From positions 1 to 5,531 of the forward strand of contig JBBPIN010000076.1 of NCBI GenBank assembly GCA_038040285.1: DNA of 5,531 bases, read 5' to 3'. Position 1 is the first letter of the stretch. Each line of letters begins with the position of its first letter. This document shows, piece after piece, positions 1-5,531 of this stretch. The position numbers and the translations under genes were made by a program. The notes beneath the pieces are model-generated. The model saw only the letters and a list, made by a program, of their open reading frames with translations. It was not told the origin of the DNA and made no database searches. The stretch is from Mayfieldus sp038040285 (GTDB taxonomy: Bacteria; Actinomycetota; Thermoleophilia; Solirubrobacterales; 70-9).

Positions 1-302
1 AGCTCGTTGAAGGCGTGGCGCGCGAAGCTCGCCGAGCCGCCGGCCTCCGGGTAGCGAACCGTGCCCTCGGCGTAGGTGGCGGCCGTCGCGGCGAAGATCA
101 GGCCGGCGATGACGAAGACGAGCGGCGTCAGCCCGAGCGCGAAGACCGCCGTGACGCCGAGCGCGTAGTAGATCGACGAGCCGACGTTGCCGTAGGCCGT
201 CGCAAAGAGGGCAGGCGTTCCGAGAACTCTCTCGAGTCGCTGTTCTCGCCGCCTACTCCGCCGGGGGGCCGGCTTGCTGGCCTCAGGCTCCGCGCTCGTC
301 AC
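1..302 (-). CDS. APC-superfamily amino-acid permease, N-terminal part (gene runs off the window)
   Basis: This is the first 100 codons of an integral membrane transporter, probably an amino acid or amine permease working by proton symport or exchange (family-level inference). A basic cytoplasmic tail (about residues 1-27, rich in Arg) precedes a first membrane segment carrying GNVGSSIYYALG (residues 39-50). This matches the broken-helix TM1 substrate-binding motif of the APC superfamily. A second hydrophobic segment (about 55-77) is followed by YAEG and then YPEAGGSASFARHAFNE (84-100), typical of the TM2-TM3 region. The start is GTG at 302-300. An in-frame TAG lies four codons upstream and I see no other plausible start before TM1, so the GTG is well constrained. 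No Shine-Dalgarno sequence is evident. The gene begins 37 bp after the hppA stop codon, so co-transcription is possible. The substrate cannot be told from this fragment. Confidence 0.88.
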   Translation of the reverse strand, partial: MTSAEPEASKPAPRRSRRREQRLERVLGTPALFATAYGNVGSSIYYALGVTAVFALGLTPLVFVIAGLIFAATAATYAEGTVRYPEAGGSASFARHAFNE

Positions 303-308
303 GAGCGC
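292..308. repeat. 17-bp perfect inverted repeat spanning the permease start codon
   Basis: GCGCTCGT and ACGAGCGC are exact reverse complements around a single central base. On the transcript this can form a 7-bp GC-rich stem with a three-base loop. The GTG start of the permease (302-300) has its first base in the closing pair and its other two bases in the loop. It may limit translation initiation, act as a protein-binding palindrome, or be chance in GC-rich DNA. There is no U-tract after it on the minus strand, so it is not a normal intrinsic terminator for hppA. Confidence 0.45.
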
Positions 309-339
309 AGGCTAAGGCTTGGACCGGCCGGTTGGCGTG

Positions 340-2385
340 TTAGCCGTGTATCGAGACGATCAACGGGATGAGCAGGATCGCGACGATGTTGGCGATCTTG
401 ATCATCGGGTTGATGGCAGGCCCGGCCGTGTCCTTGTACGGGTCGCCGACCGTGTCGCCCGTGATGGCAGCAGCGTGAGCCTCGGAGCCCTTGCCGCCGT
501 AGAGACCGTCCTCGATCAGCTTCTTCGCGTTGTCCCAGGCCCCGCCGCCCGAGGTCATCGCGATCGCGAGGAAGATCCCGGTCACGATCGAGCCGATCAG
601 GAGCCCGCCCAGCATCTCGGGCTTGATGATCCCGGCGATCACCGGGAATGCGATCGGAATCAAGGCGGGCAGCAGCATGGCCTTGAGCGCCGAGCCGGTG
701 ACGATGTCGATCGCCTTGCCGTACTCGGGGCGCGCGGTTCCCTCCATGATCCCGGGGATCTCGCGGAACTGGCGCCTCACCTCTTGCACGACCTGGCCGC
801 CAACCCGCCCGACGGCCTGCATCGCGAGCGAGGCGAAGAGGAACGGCATCAGACCGCCGAGGAAAAGGCCCGCGATCACCCACGGGTCGGAGAGTGTGAA
901 GGTGACCGTGTCGAGACCCTGATCAACCAGGCCACGCGTGTACTGGTCGAAGAGGATCAGCGCCGCGAGGCCGGCCGAGCCGATGGCGTAGCCCTTCGTG
1001 ACCGCTTTCGTCGTGTTGCCGACTGCGTCGAGCGGATCGGTGATCGCCCGAACGGACTCGTCGAGGTTCGCCATCTCCGCGATTCCGCCCGCGTTGTCGG
1101 TCACCGGACCGTACGCGTCCAGCGCCACGATGAGGCCGGTCATGGAGAGCTGCGCCATGACGGCCACGCCGATGCCGAAGATGTCCTGTCCGGCCGCGTA
1201 GTACGAGCCGACGATGCCAACCGCGATCACGATCACCGGCGCCGCGGTCGCCTGCATGCCGACGGCGAGGCCTTCAATGATGTTCGTCGCATGGCCCGTG
1301 CGCGAGGCGCTCGAGATCGACTTCACCGGCCCCCACCTAGTGCCCGTGTAGAACTCCGTGATCCCGACGAGCAGGAACGTGATGCCGAGCCCGATCAGCG
1401 CCGAGCCGTAGAGGTTCCAGAACGTGAAGGGACCATCGTCGAACGCCTTCGTGATCGGGATGAAGCCGATCGCAGAGAGGATCGTCGCCGCCAGCACCGC
1501 CTTGTAGAGCGCATTCATGATCGAGCCACCCTTGCCAACGCGGGCGAACAGGGTCCCGATCACCGAGGCGAGGATCGCGATGCCGCCGATGGACAACGGA
1601 TAGAGCCAGAGCTCGCTCGTCGGGAAAGACCTGGCGAGGAGCATCACGGCGACCGCCGTCACCGCATACGTCTCGAAGAGGTCGGCCGCCATGCCGGCGC
1701 AGTCGCCTACGTTGTCGCCCACGTTGTCCGCGATCACTGCGGGGTTGCGGGGATCATCTTCGGGGATGCCCGCCTCGATCTTGCCGACGAGGTCGGCGCC
1801 GACGTCGGCCGCCTTCGTGTAGATGCCGCCGCCGAGACGGGCGAAGACCGAGATCAGGGAGCCACCGAAGGCAAGCCCGATCAGGTCGTCGATCGCCGAG
1901 TCGAACGAGTTGCCGAACAGGTCGGTGAGCACCCAGTAGTAGCCGGCGACGCCAAACAGGCCGAGACCGACGACGAGAAGGCCCGTGACCGAGCCCGCCC
2001 TGAAGGCGACGTTGAGCGCCGGCTTGAGCCCATGGCGCGCCGCTTCGGCGGTCCTCACGTTCGAGCGCACGGCCACGTTCATGCCGATGAACCCGGCGGC
2101 GCCGGAGAGGATGGCGCCGATGAGGAAGCCGATCGCGGTGCCCCAACCGAGCTCGTTGTAGAAGCCGAGCAGCAGGAACGGGACGACGGCGACGATCGCG
2201 ATCGTCTGGTACTGGCGGCGCAGATAGGCGGAGGCGCCCTCCTGGACGGCGCGGGCGATCTCGCGCATTCGGTCGTTTCCGTCCGGCTGCTTCAGCAGCC
2301 AGTAGGTGAGCCCGATGCCCCAAGCGACGGCAACGCCTGCGCAAAGAAGCGCAAAGAGGACGGCGTGGTCGCGGAAGAAGCTCAG
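340..2385 (-). CDS. hppA: Membrane-bound proton-translocating pyrophosphatase, K+-independent type
   Basis: The enzyme hydrolyses cytoplasmic pyrophosphate and pumps protons across the membrane. Counting from the internal ATG at 2268 (642 residues), the substrate site is seen as DVGADLVGKIEAGIPEDD (155-172) and DNVGDNVGDCAGMAADLFE (181-199). A second acidic cluster is DAYGPVTDNAGGIAEM (384-399), and the C-terminal signature is GDTVGDPYKDTAGPAINP (604-621). The segment GNTTKAVTKG (417-426) has Lys421 and Thr424 where K+-dependent enzymes carry Ala and usually Gly, which marks the K+-independent, proton-pumping class. Many hydrophobic segments fit the usual 16 helices. The conserved first helix and the following YWLLKQPDGNDRM are encoded upstream of that ATG. 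In that stretch, back to the in-frame TAA at 2400-2398, there is no ATG, GTG or TTG. I chose CTG at 2385-2383, with weak GGGCGAG upstream, giving 681 residues, a normal length. The product call is secure; the start is not. Confidence 0.96.
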   Translation of the reverse strand: MSFFRDHAVLFALLCAGVAVAWGIGLTYWLLKQPDGNDRMREIARAVQEGASAYLRRQYQTIAIVAVVPFLLLGFYNELGWGTAIGFLIGAILSGAAGFIGMNVAVRSNVRTAEAARHGLKPALNVAFRAGSVTGLLVVGLGLFGVAGYYWVLTDLFGNSFDSAIDDLIGLAFGGSLISVFARLGGGIYTKAADVGADLVGKIEAGIPEDDPRNPAVIADNVGDNVGDCAGMAADLFETYAVTAVAVMLLARSFPTSELWLYPLSIGGIAILASVIGTLFARVGKGGSIMNALYKAVLAATILSAIGFIPITKAFDDGPFTFWNLYGSALIGLGITFLLVGITEFYTGTRWGPVKSISSASRTGHATNIIEGLAVGMQATAAPVIVIAVGIVGSYYAAGQDIFGIGVAVMAQLSMTGLIVALDAYGPVTDNAGGIAEMANLDESVRAITDPLDAVGNTTKAVTKGYAIGSAGLAALILFDQYTRGLVDQGLDTVTFTLSDPWVIAGLFLGGLMPFLFASLAMQAVGRVGGQVVQEVRRQFREIPGIMEGTARPEYGKAIDIVTGSALKAMLLPALIPIAFPVIAGIIKPEMLGGLLIGSIVTGIFLAIAMTSGGGAWDNAKKLIEDGLYGGKGSEAHAAAITGDTVGDPYKDTAGPAINPMIKIANIVAILLIPLIVSIHG

Positions 2386-2486
2386 TGTTCTCGCCCGTTA
2401 CGGATTGAGCGCCGAGTTCTCCCGGCGCGCGGAGTTTCTAACACACACGCGGCCGGCGTGGGAAAAAGTGCTGGTGCGAAACGGGC
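2386..2486. other. Intergenic region between the PASTA-protein gene and hppA
   Basis: These 101 bp separate the TAA of the propeller/PASTA gene from the proposed hppA start. On the minus strand it contains a short T-run near 2466-2462 without a convincing preceding stem, so no intrinsic terminator can be called. It also holds a 16-codon GTG-started reading frame (2448-2398) ending 12 bp before the hppA CTG, in the same frame. I see no clear -35/-10 pair. An hppA promoter may lie here, but the sequence does not prove it. Confidence 0.5.
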
Positions 2487-2684
2487 TTAGCGGCGGCCGA
2501 CGACGAGCTTCACGGGGAAGCCGCGCCGCTTGACCACGCCGGGGCGCGGGTTCTGCGAGATGACGCGCCCGACTCGCCGTGACTGCGCCCGCCGGATCCG
2601 TCCGACCGAGCAGTGTGCGCGGCGGATCTTGGTCTTCGCCTTGCGGAGGGTCAGCCCGACCACTCGCGGCACCCGGCAGCGGAC
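2487..2684 (-). repeat. PASTA-domain module, copy 1 (paralogous to 5256-5453)
   Basis: This encodes the last 65 residues plus stop of the propeller/PASTA protein. Aligned without gaps to the copy at 5256-5453, 52 of 65 residues are identical by my hand count. Shared blocks are VRCRVPRV, IRRAHCSVGRIRRA and RGFPVKLVVGRR. The fold assignment rests on the PASTA pattern: a VPxVxGLxLxxAK opening, a middle beta strand, and an ISQNPRPG turn before the last strand. Many differences between the DNA copies fall at third codon positions, suggesting an older duplication under protein-level constraint. Confidence 0.85.
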
Positions 2685-5165
2685 CGTCGGAGGCGGAGGT
2701 GGCGGCGGGGGTGGCAGTGGCGGCGGAGGTGGCGGTGGTGGCGGAGGTGGCGGAGGTGGAGCCGGCGGTGGGGGCGGAGCCGGCGGTGGAGGTGGCGGCG
2801 GCGGACCAGCCGGACCCGAATACGTGTAGGTCACGGACATACCGGGCGTCAGTACCACTGAGTTGCATCCGAGCTGGGTGAAGTGCGTGCCGGTTCCGGC
2901 AGCCTGGACGCCTTCCGTCGAGCTGGCGCCGCCCTGAGTAGCGGTGCCGTAGATCACCTGGATGTTGTCGCTGTTCTCGGTGAAGATGACCTCGGCGTTG
3001 GCGCTGCCCCCGCCGACCAGATAGCCCATCTTGAACTGGATGAGGAACTGGCGGTTCGGCGCGGTGCCGATGGTCTGGGTGAAGATGCCCTGGGTACCCG
3101 CGTTCCTCGTGTCCATGTCGTCCCAGAGGACGATAAGGGCCCTGCCCTCGACCCGCGCCGGAATGCAGCCGTTCGCATACTGGAGGTTGGGCCCAGAGAA
3201 GTTGACGACGCCGTTCGAGCTCAGGTGAGCGTCGGTAAAGGTCGTGTTGTAGAAGCGGACCGGGAACGGGAAGCTGACGGGGCGGTAGCAGTCGTCGCAA
3301 TGGATGCCCACGTCGTTGGTGGCAGGCGTGACCGTCCCGGTACCGGTTGAGATCGTGTAGTCACCGGTCGGAGGCGGCGGTGGCGGCGGTGGCCCGGGTG
3401 GCGGCGGCGGTGGCGGCGCCGGAGGCGGCCCTGGTGCCGGGCCGCACGTCGGGATCGTGAACTTGCCGACCCGCGTGCGCCAGGTCGTCCCGCCCGTCGT
3501 TTGTATGTACTCGGTCGTGTAGAAGAACGTGCAGTCGTCGAGCGGGTCCACCGACATGCTCGAGTAGTCGCCCCAGCGTCCGATCGAGCCGGTCTGCGAG
3601 CCCGTGCCGATCATGATCGTCTCCTCGGAACCGAGCGTGCCCGGCGGATCCGTTGCGAGCCGCGTCGCGTACTTGATGCTCGGATAGTTCGGGGCAGTGC
3701 CGTTGCTCGTGGAGTAGCCGACGGCGATGTTGCCGCTCTTGTCCATGGCCGCGCTCGGCATCCAGCGGTTCAGCCCGTCAGCCGGCGCGTAGGTGCCCTG
3801 ATCGTGCATCCCCCAGGCGCTGGTGCCCTGCTTCTCCATGCTGTACCAGCGGGCTCCGGCGCGATCGCTCCCGACGTCCACCGAGTGACTGGTCACGATC
3901 GTCTGCCAGGTGCCGAAGTTGCGGTACTGGGCTCGGAACATGATGCGGTCGGAAAGGGTCTGGAGCTTCACGCTCGTCCCGGGCTGCGGAATGCAGTTAC
4001 CGAAGTCGCAGAGGTTCTCGTCGAAGGCCGCAGCCTGGACGTCGACGTCGTGCACGACCGACATCGAAGGCGTCCCGGTCCAGTTGACCGTCGCGTTCCA
4101 AATCTGGATTTGATCTTCCCCGAGGCCCGACCCGTCCTGGTTGATCGAGACGAGCGGCGCCGGCGCGCCGTTTGGCGGCGGCGTCGCGCCGTCGGCGTCA
4201 GCCGGGAGCGCAGCCGACAGGTACGGCTCGATCGCGTCCATGTCCTGATAGACCATGCGCGCAGTCGGGCAACCCACGGCGATCATCTGAGATCGCTCGA
4301 ACGCCCACACGCCGACGCCGCCGAACCCCGAGGCTGGGAACTGGTTGGCGGTCATCATGTAGGCATTCTGGGCCGGCCACACGCCCATTTTCGGATAGTC
4401 GTTGAACTTGGTGTTGTGGACGTTGAAGGCGTACGCACACCAGGTCCCAGTCGCGTCGTCCGTGGTCGAGACGGCGATGCACTGGTAGTACGGAGGTGAC
4501 CCGGTCGGGCCGAACTGGCTAGCGACCCAGCGACCAGCGTATGAGTCGTAGATCGTGACCGGATCGCCGCTGTTCGTCACACCGCAGACCGGCACGCCGG
4601 TGAAGAGGGTGTTGCCGGTGCGCGGCGCCTGAACCTGGACGCCCGTGGTCTTGTTCCAGATCGCAAACGACGTGTTGACCCACTGCATGTACTGCGTGCC
4701 GCCGACATCGCCGTTCGTGTCGGGCGGATAGCAGCCGCACAGGTTGTTGACGCCTTCGAAGGTCAAGCTCGGAGCCGGAGTGTCGGTCTTGCCCTGGGCC
4801 GTCTGGAGCGCCCCGTCGCCGGTGGGCAAGCTCGCGAGCGGCACCCTGAACGGCGCGCGTTCGTTGAGCTCGTTGACCGCACCGCGACTGGTCGTCGGCT
4901 TCACGAGCTTCTGCGAGCGGATCGCAGGGACGAGATAGCCGCGCGCCGAGCTAACCGCCTTGGTGGGTGAGGACTTGGAGCTCGAGGCGCCGATTGCGGT
5001 GCTGCCGCTCGGCGCAGAGGGCGCCGGCCCGAGCGAGCCCTGCGTCTTCGTCGCTGAGCTGCCGGTTCCCAGGGTGACGCCGATCGCTGCGACAACACCG
5101 GTCGTCGCAACCGCCAGCAGAATCCTGACACGCCCTCCCCTCACGGGTTTGATTGTTAACACCAT
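2487..5165 (-). CDS. Exported multidomain surface protein: propeller-like domain, beta-sandwich-like domain, polyproline linkers, C-terminal PASTA domain
   Basis: This is an 892-residue protein of unknown function. A basic N-terminus (MVLTIKPVRGGRVR) and hydrophobic core (15-33) form a signal peptide, with possible cleavage after Ala38. A Ser/Ala/Pro-rich stretch follows to about 130. Residues 136-574 look like a beta-propeller or sialidase-like fold of secreted bacterial proteins: CGCYPPDTNGDVGG (143-156) includes a calcium-loop-like DTNGDVG, and RWGDYSSMSVDPLDDCTFFY (530-549) is a recurrent family motif. Proline linker 1 (576-599) leads to a beta-sandwich-like domain (601-783; SSNGVVNF, LIVLWDDMD, ANAEVIFTENSDNIQVIYG), similar in style to nidogen-like domains. 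Proline linker 2 (788-826) precedes one PASTA domain (828-892), very rich in Arg/Lys with Cys830 and Cys852. No LPXTG sorting signal or C-terminal membrane helix is seen, so wall attachment through PASTA is an inference. ATG 5165 is preferred because a leaderless-type -10 lies just upstream; GTG at 5162 or 5144 are alternatives. Confidence 0.9.
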   Translation of the reverse strand: MVLTIKPVRGGRVRILLAVATTGVVAAIGVTLGTGSSATKTQGSLGPAPSAPSGSTAIGASSSKSSPTKAVSSARGYLVPAIRSQKLVKPTTSRGAVNELNERAPFRVPLASLPTGDGALQTAQGKTDTPAPSLTFEGVNNLCGCYPPDTNGDVGGTQYMQWVNTSFAIWNKTTGVQVQAPRTGNTLFTGVPVCGVTNSGDPVTIYDSYAGRWVASQFGPTGSPPYYQCIAVSTTDDATGTWCAYAFNVHNTKFNDYPKMGVWPAQNAYMMTANQFPASGFGGVGVWAFERSQMIAVGCPTARMVYQDMDAIEPYLSAALPADADGATPPPNGAPAPLVSINQDGSGLGEDQIQIWNATVNWTGTPSMSVVHDVDVQAAAFDENLCDFGNCIPQPGTSVKLQTLSDRIMFRAQYRNFGTWQTIVTSHSVDVGSDRAGARWYSMEKQGTSAWGMHDQGTYAPADGLNRWMPSAAMDKSGNIAVGYSTSNGTAPNYPSIKYATRLATDPPGTLGSEETIMIGTGSQTGSIGRWGDYSSMSVDPLDDCTFFYTTEYIQTTGGTTWRTRVGKFTIPTCGPAPGPPPAPPPPPPPGPPPPPPPPTGDYTISTGTGTVTPATNDVGIHCDDCYRPVSFPFPVRFYNTTFTDAHLSSNGVVNFSGPNLQYANGCIPARVEGRALIVLWDDMDTRNAGTQGIFTQTIGTAPNRQFLIQFKMGYLVGGGSANAEVIFTENSDNIQVIYGTATQGGASSTEGVQAAGTGTHFTQLGCNSVVLTPGMSVTYTYSGPAGPPPPPPPPAPPPPPAPPPPPPPPPPPPPPLPPPPPPPPPTVRCRVPRVVGLTLRKAKTKIRRAHCSVGRIRRAQSRRVGRVISQNPRPGVVKRRGFPVKLVVGRR
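2688..2804 (-). repeat. Long polyproline-coding low-complexity tract (linker 2)
   Basis: These 39 codons encode 36 prolines, in runs of 8, 5, 14 and 9 separated by Ala, Ala and Leu. The coding strand is a CCN array and the plus (template) strand is a run of GGN triplets with many closely spaced G-runs, which could form G-quadruplexes. The peptide would be a stiff polyproline-II rod between the beta-sandwich-like and PASTA domains. Proline runs this long usually stall ribosomes unless EF-P is present. Such a tract is also prone to length change and to assembly error. Confidence 0.9.
3366..3443 (-). repeat. Proline-rich coding tract (linker 1)
   Basis: Residues 575-600 are mostly proline, interrupted by Gly and Ala. 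The tract links the end of the propeller-like domain (IPTCGPAPG) to the beta-sandwich-like domain (TGDYTIS). It is shorter and less pure than linker 2. On the plus strand it reads as G-rich GGN triplets. It marks a clear domain boundary. Confidence 0.85.
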
Positions 5166-5172
5166 TGTTTCA

Positions 5173-5178
5173 AAAATA
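5173..5178 (-). promoter_or_regulatory. Candidate -10 element of a leaderless promoter for the propeller/PASTA gene
   Basis: TATTTT on the minus strand fits the actinobacterial TANNNT -10 pattern and ends 7 bases before the ATG at 5165. That spacing would place transcription start at or within a base of the A of the ATG, giving a leaderless mRNA. This agrees with the lack of any Shine-Dalgarno sequence between here and the ATG. The element sits in an AT-rich patch that stands out from the GC-rich surroundings. No good -35 hexamer is present at 16-18 bp; that position falls in the proximal 21-bp repeat. Confidence 0.5.
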
Positions 5179-5179
5179 C

Positions 5180-5221
5180 AAATGCCGATTTTCTCGAGTG
5201 AAATGCCGATTTCCTCGAGTG
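5180..5221. repeat. Two adjacent 21-bp direct repeats upstream of the propeller/PASTA gene (candidate regulator-binding sites)
   Basis: The copies at 5180-5200 and 5201-5221 match at 20 of 21 bases. In minus-strand reading each is CACTCGAG, then G or A, then AAATCGGCATTT. Each contains the palindrome CTCGAG. The 21-bp period is two helical turns, so both copies would face the same side of the DNA. They end two bases upstream of the candidate -10 and cover the -35 region, where activator or repressor sites are commonly placed. Regulation is inferred from position; no regulator is encoded in the window. Confidence 0.6.
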
Positions 5222-5255
5222 CTGAGGCGTGGTGCAGGCGTCTTGCCGCGGCTGA

Positions 5256-5453
5256 TTAGCGCCGACCGACGACGAGCTTGACCGGGAAGCCTCGTGCCCT
5301 GAGCGTGCCGGGCCTCGGGGTCTGTCCGATCACGCGCCCAATTCGCCTCGAGCGGGCACGGCGGATGCGGCCCACCGAGCAGTGCGCTCTGCGGATCCGT
5401 GTCTTGGCGGCGGCGAGCCTCAGTCCGATCACCCTCGGAACCCTGCAGCGAAC
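5256..5453 (-). repeat. PASTA-domain module, copy 2 (paralogous to 2487-2684)
   Basis: This encodes 65 residues plus stop, the same length as copy 1. The 13 amino-acid differences are mostly conservative (Val/Ile, Lys/Arg) or lie on likely exposed positions such as RK versus AA after GLxL. The cysteines, both glycine turns and the final strand are unchanged. Confidence 0.85.
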
Positions 5454-5531
5454 TGGCGGTGCTGGTGGTGGTGGAGGCGGCGGAGGTGGCGGCGGTAGGG
5501 GTGGCGGAGGTGGCGGCGGTAGGGGTGGCGG
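5256..5531 (-). CDS. PASTA-domain surface protein, C-terminal part (gene runs off the window)
   Basis: This open frame enters from the window edge and ends at TAA 5258-5256, leaving 91 residues. The first 26 are almost all proline with two Leu and one Ala. The last 65 form one basic PASTA domain, starting VRCRVPRVIGLRL and ending RGFPVKLVVGRR, with a cysteine pair (VRC, AHC) at the same spacing as in the downstream gene. The match to the tail of the 892-residue protein is about 80% and gap-free, so the two genes are tandem paralogues. By analogy the missing N-terminal part may be an exported globular domain, but this cannot be seen. The gap to the next gene is 90 bp and holds that gene's candidate promoter, so the two are probably transcribed at least partly independently. 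Confidence 0.85.
   Translation of the reverse strand, partial: PPPLPPPPPPPLPPPPPPPPPPPAPPVRCRVPRVIGLRLAAAKTRIRRAHCSVGRIRRARSRRIGRVIGQTPRPGTLRARGFPVKLVVGRR
5484..5531 (-). repeat. Exact 24-bp tandem repeat within a polyproline-coding tract
   Basis: Two perfect adjacent copies (5508-5531 and 5484-5507) each encode PPPLPPPP, followed by a less regular CCN array to about 5454. The period is a multiple of three, so gain or loss of units would keep the reading frame. The array meets the window edge, so more copies may follow. Confidence 0.8.

Noticed and set aside
323..332. Palindrome ACCGGCCGGT between hppA and the permease as a terminator
   Set aside because: It has no loop of its own and no T-tract follows on the minus strand; chance palindromes of this kind are common in GC-rich DNA.
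319..2490. A 723-codon open frame on the plus strand covering the whole of hppA
   Set aside because: It lies opposite a clear hppA gene, and its product is a low-complexity mix of Arg, Asp, Glu, His and Gly with no hydrophobic core or recognisable motif, as expected for the antisense of a GC-rich membrane-protein gene.
2530..2829. Plus-strand glycine-rich open frames resembling PE-PGRS or glycine-rich proteins
   Set aside because: The glycine runs are simply the reverse complement of the proline codons in linker 2.
2398..3300. A 300-codon minus-strand frame overlapping the C-terminal half of the surface protein gene
   Set aside because: It is out of frame with the PASTA and beta-sandwich-like coding, and its product is an Arg/Pro/Ser/Thr-rich shadow with no motif.
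3501..4499. A 332-codon open frame on the plus strand inside the propeller-like gene
   Set aside because: It is antisense to a well-supported coding region, rich in Arg, Val, His and Asp, with no recognisable domain; a by-product of high GC.
5126..5144. Strong purine-rich Shine-Dalgarno-like AGGGGAGG suggesting a start inside the annotated signal peptide
   Set aside because: The GTG at a fitting distance is out of frame with the gene, and starting further in would remove the basic n-region of the signal peptide; the stretch encodes RGG in frame.
5180..5221. The two 21-bp repeats as the start of a CRISPR array
   Set aside because: The copies are directly adjacent with no spacers, and there are only two.
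5245..5252. GCCGCGGC after the upstream paralogue's stop codon as a terminator stem
   Set aside because: It is only a short self-complementary octamer without a loop or following T-run.

Overview
The window is GC-rich, and every gene I can support lies on the minus strand, so transcription reads from position 5531 towards 1. GC-rich codon use, a K+-independent type H+-pyrophosphatase, a PASTA domain containing a cysteine pair, and an apparently leaderless promoter together suggest an actinobacterium, perhaps of the Thermoleophilia (Gaiella/Solirubrobacter-like). That placement is inference; there is no rRNA or other taxonomic marker here.

Layout in the direction of transcription. (1) 5531-5256: the 3' end of a gene whose product finishes in a proline-rich spacer and one very basic PASTA domain. 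(2) 5255-5166: a short intergenic region with an AT-rich promoter-like stretch and two adjacent 21-bp direct repeats. (3) 5165-2487: a complete gene for an 892-residue exported protein. It has an N-terminal signal sequence, a large propeller-like domain, a proline linker, a beta-sandwich-like domain, a second and longer proline linker, and a PASTA domain about 80% identical to that of gene 1. Genes 1 and 3 therefore look like tandem paralogues. (4) 2486-2386: an intergenic region of about 100 bp. (5) 2385-340: hppA, a membrane-bound proton-translocating pyrophosphatase. Its conserved first membrane helix is encoded upstream of the only canonical start codon, which implies a CTG start or a sequence error. 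(6) 302-1: the first 100 residues of an APC-superfamily amino-acid permease, 37 bp after hppA.

The two PASTA-tailed proteins are probably surface or wall-associated, though their function is unknown. The pyrophosphatase uses cytoplasmic PPi to drive proton export, and the following permease may use that gradient; the 37-bp gap permits co-transcription. No link between the surface proteins and the pump/permease pair is visible beyond shared strand and position. No RNA gene, insertion sequence, CRISPR array or convincing intrinsic terminator was found, and no gene-free stretch exceeds about 100 bp.
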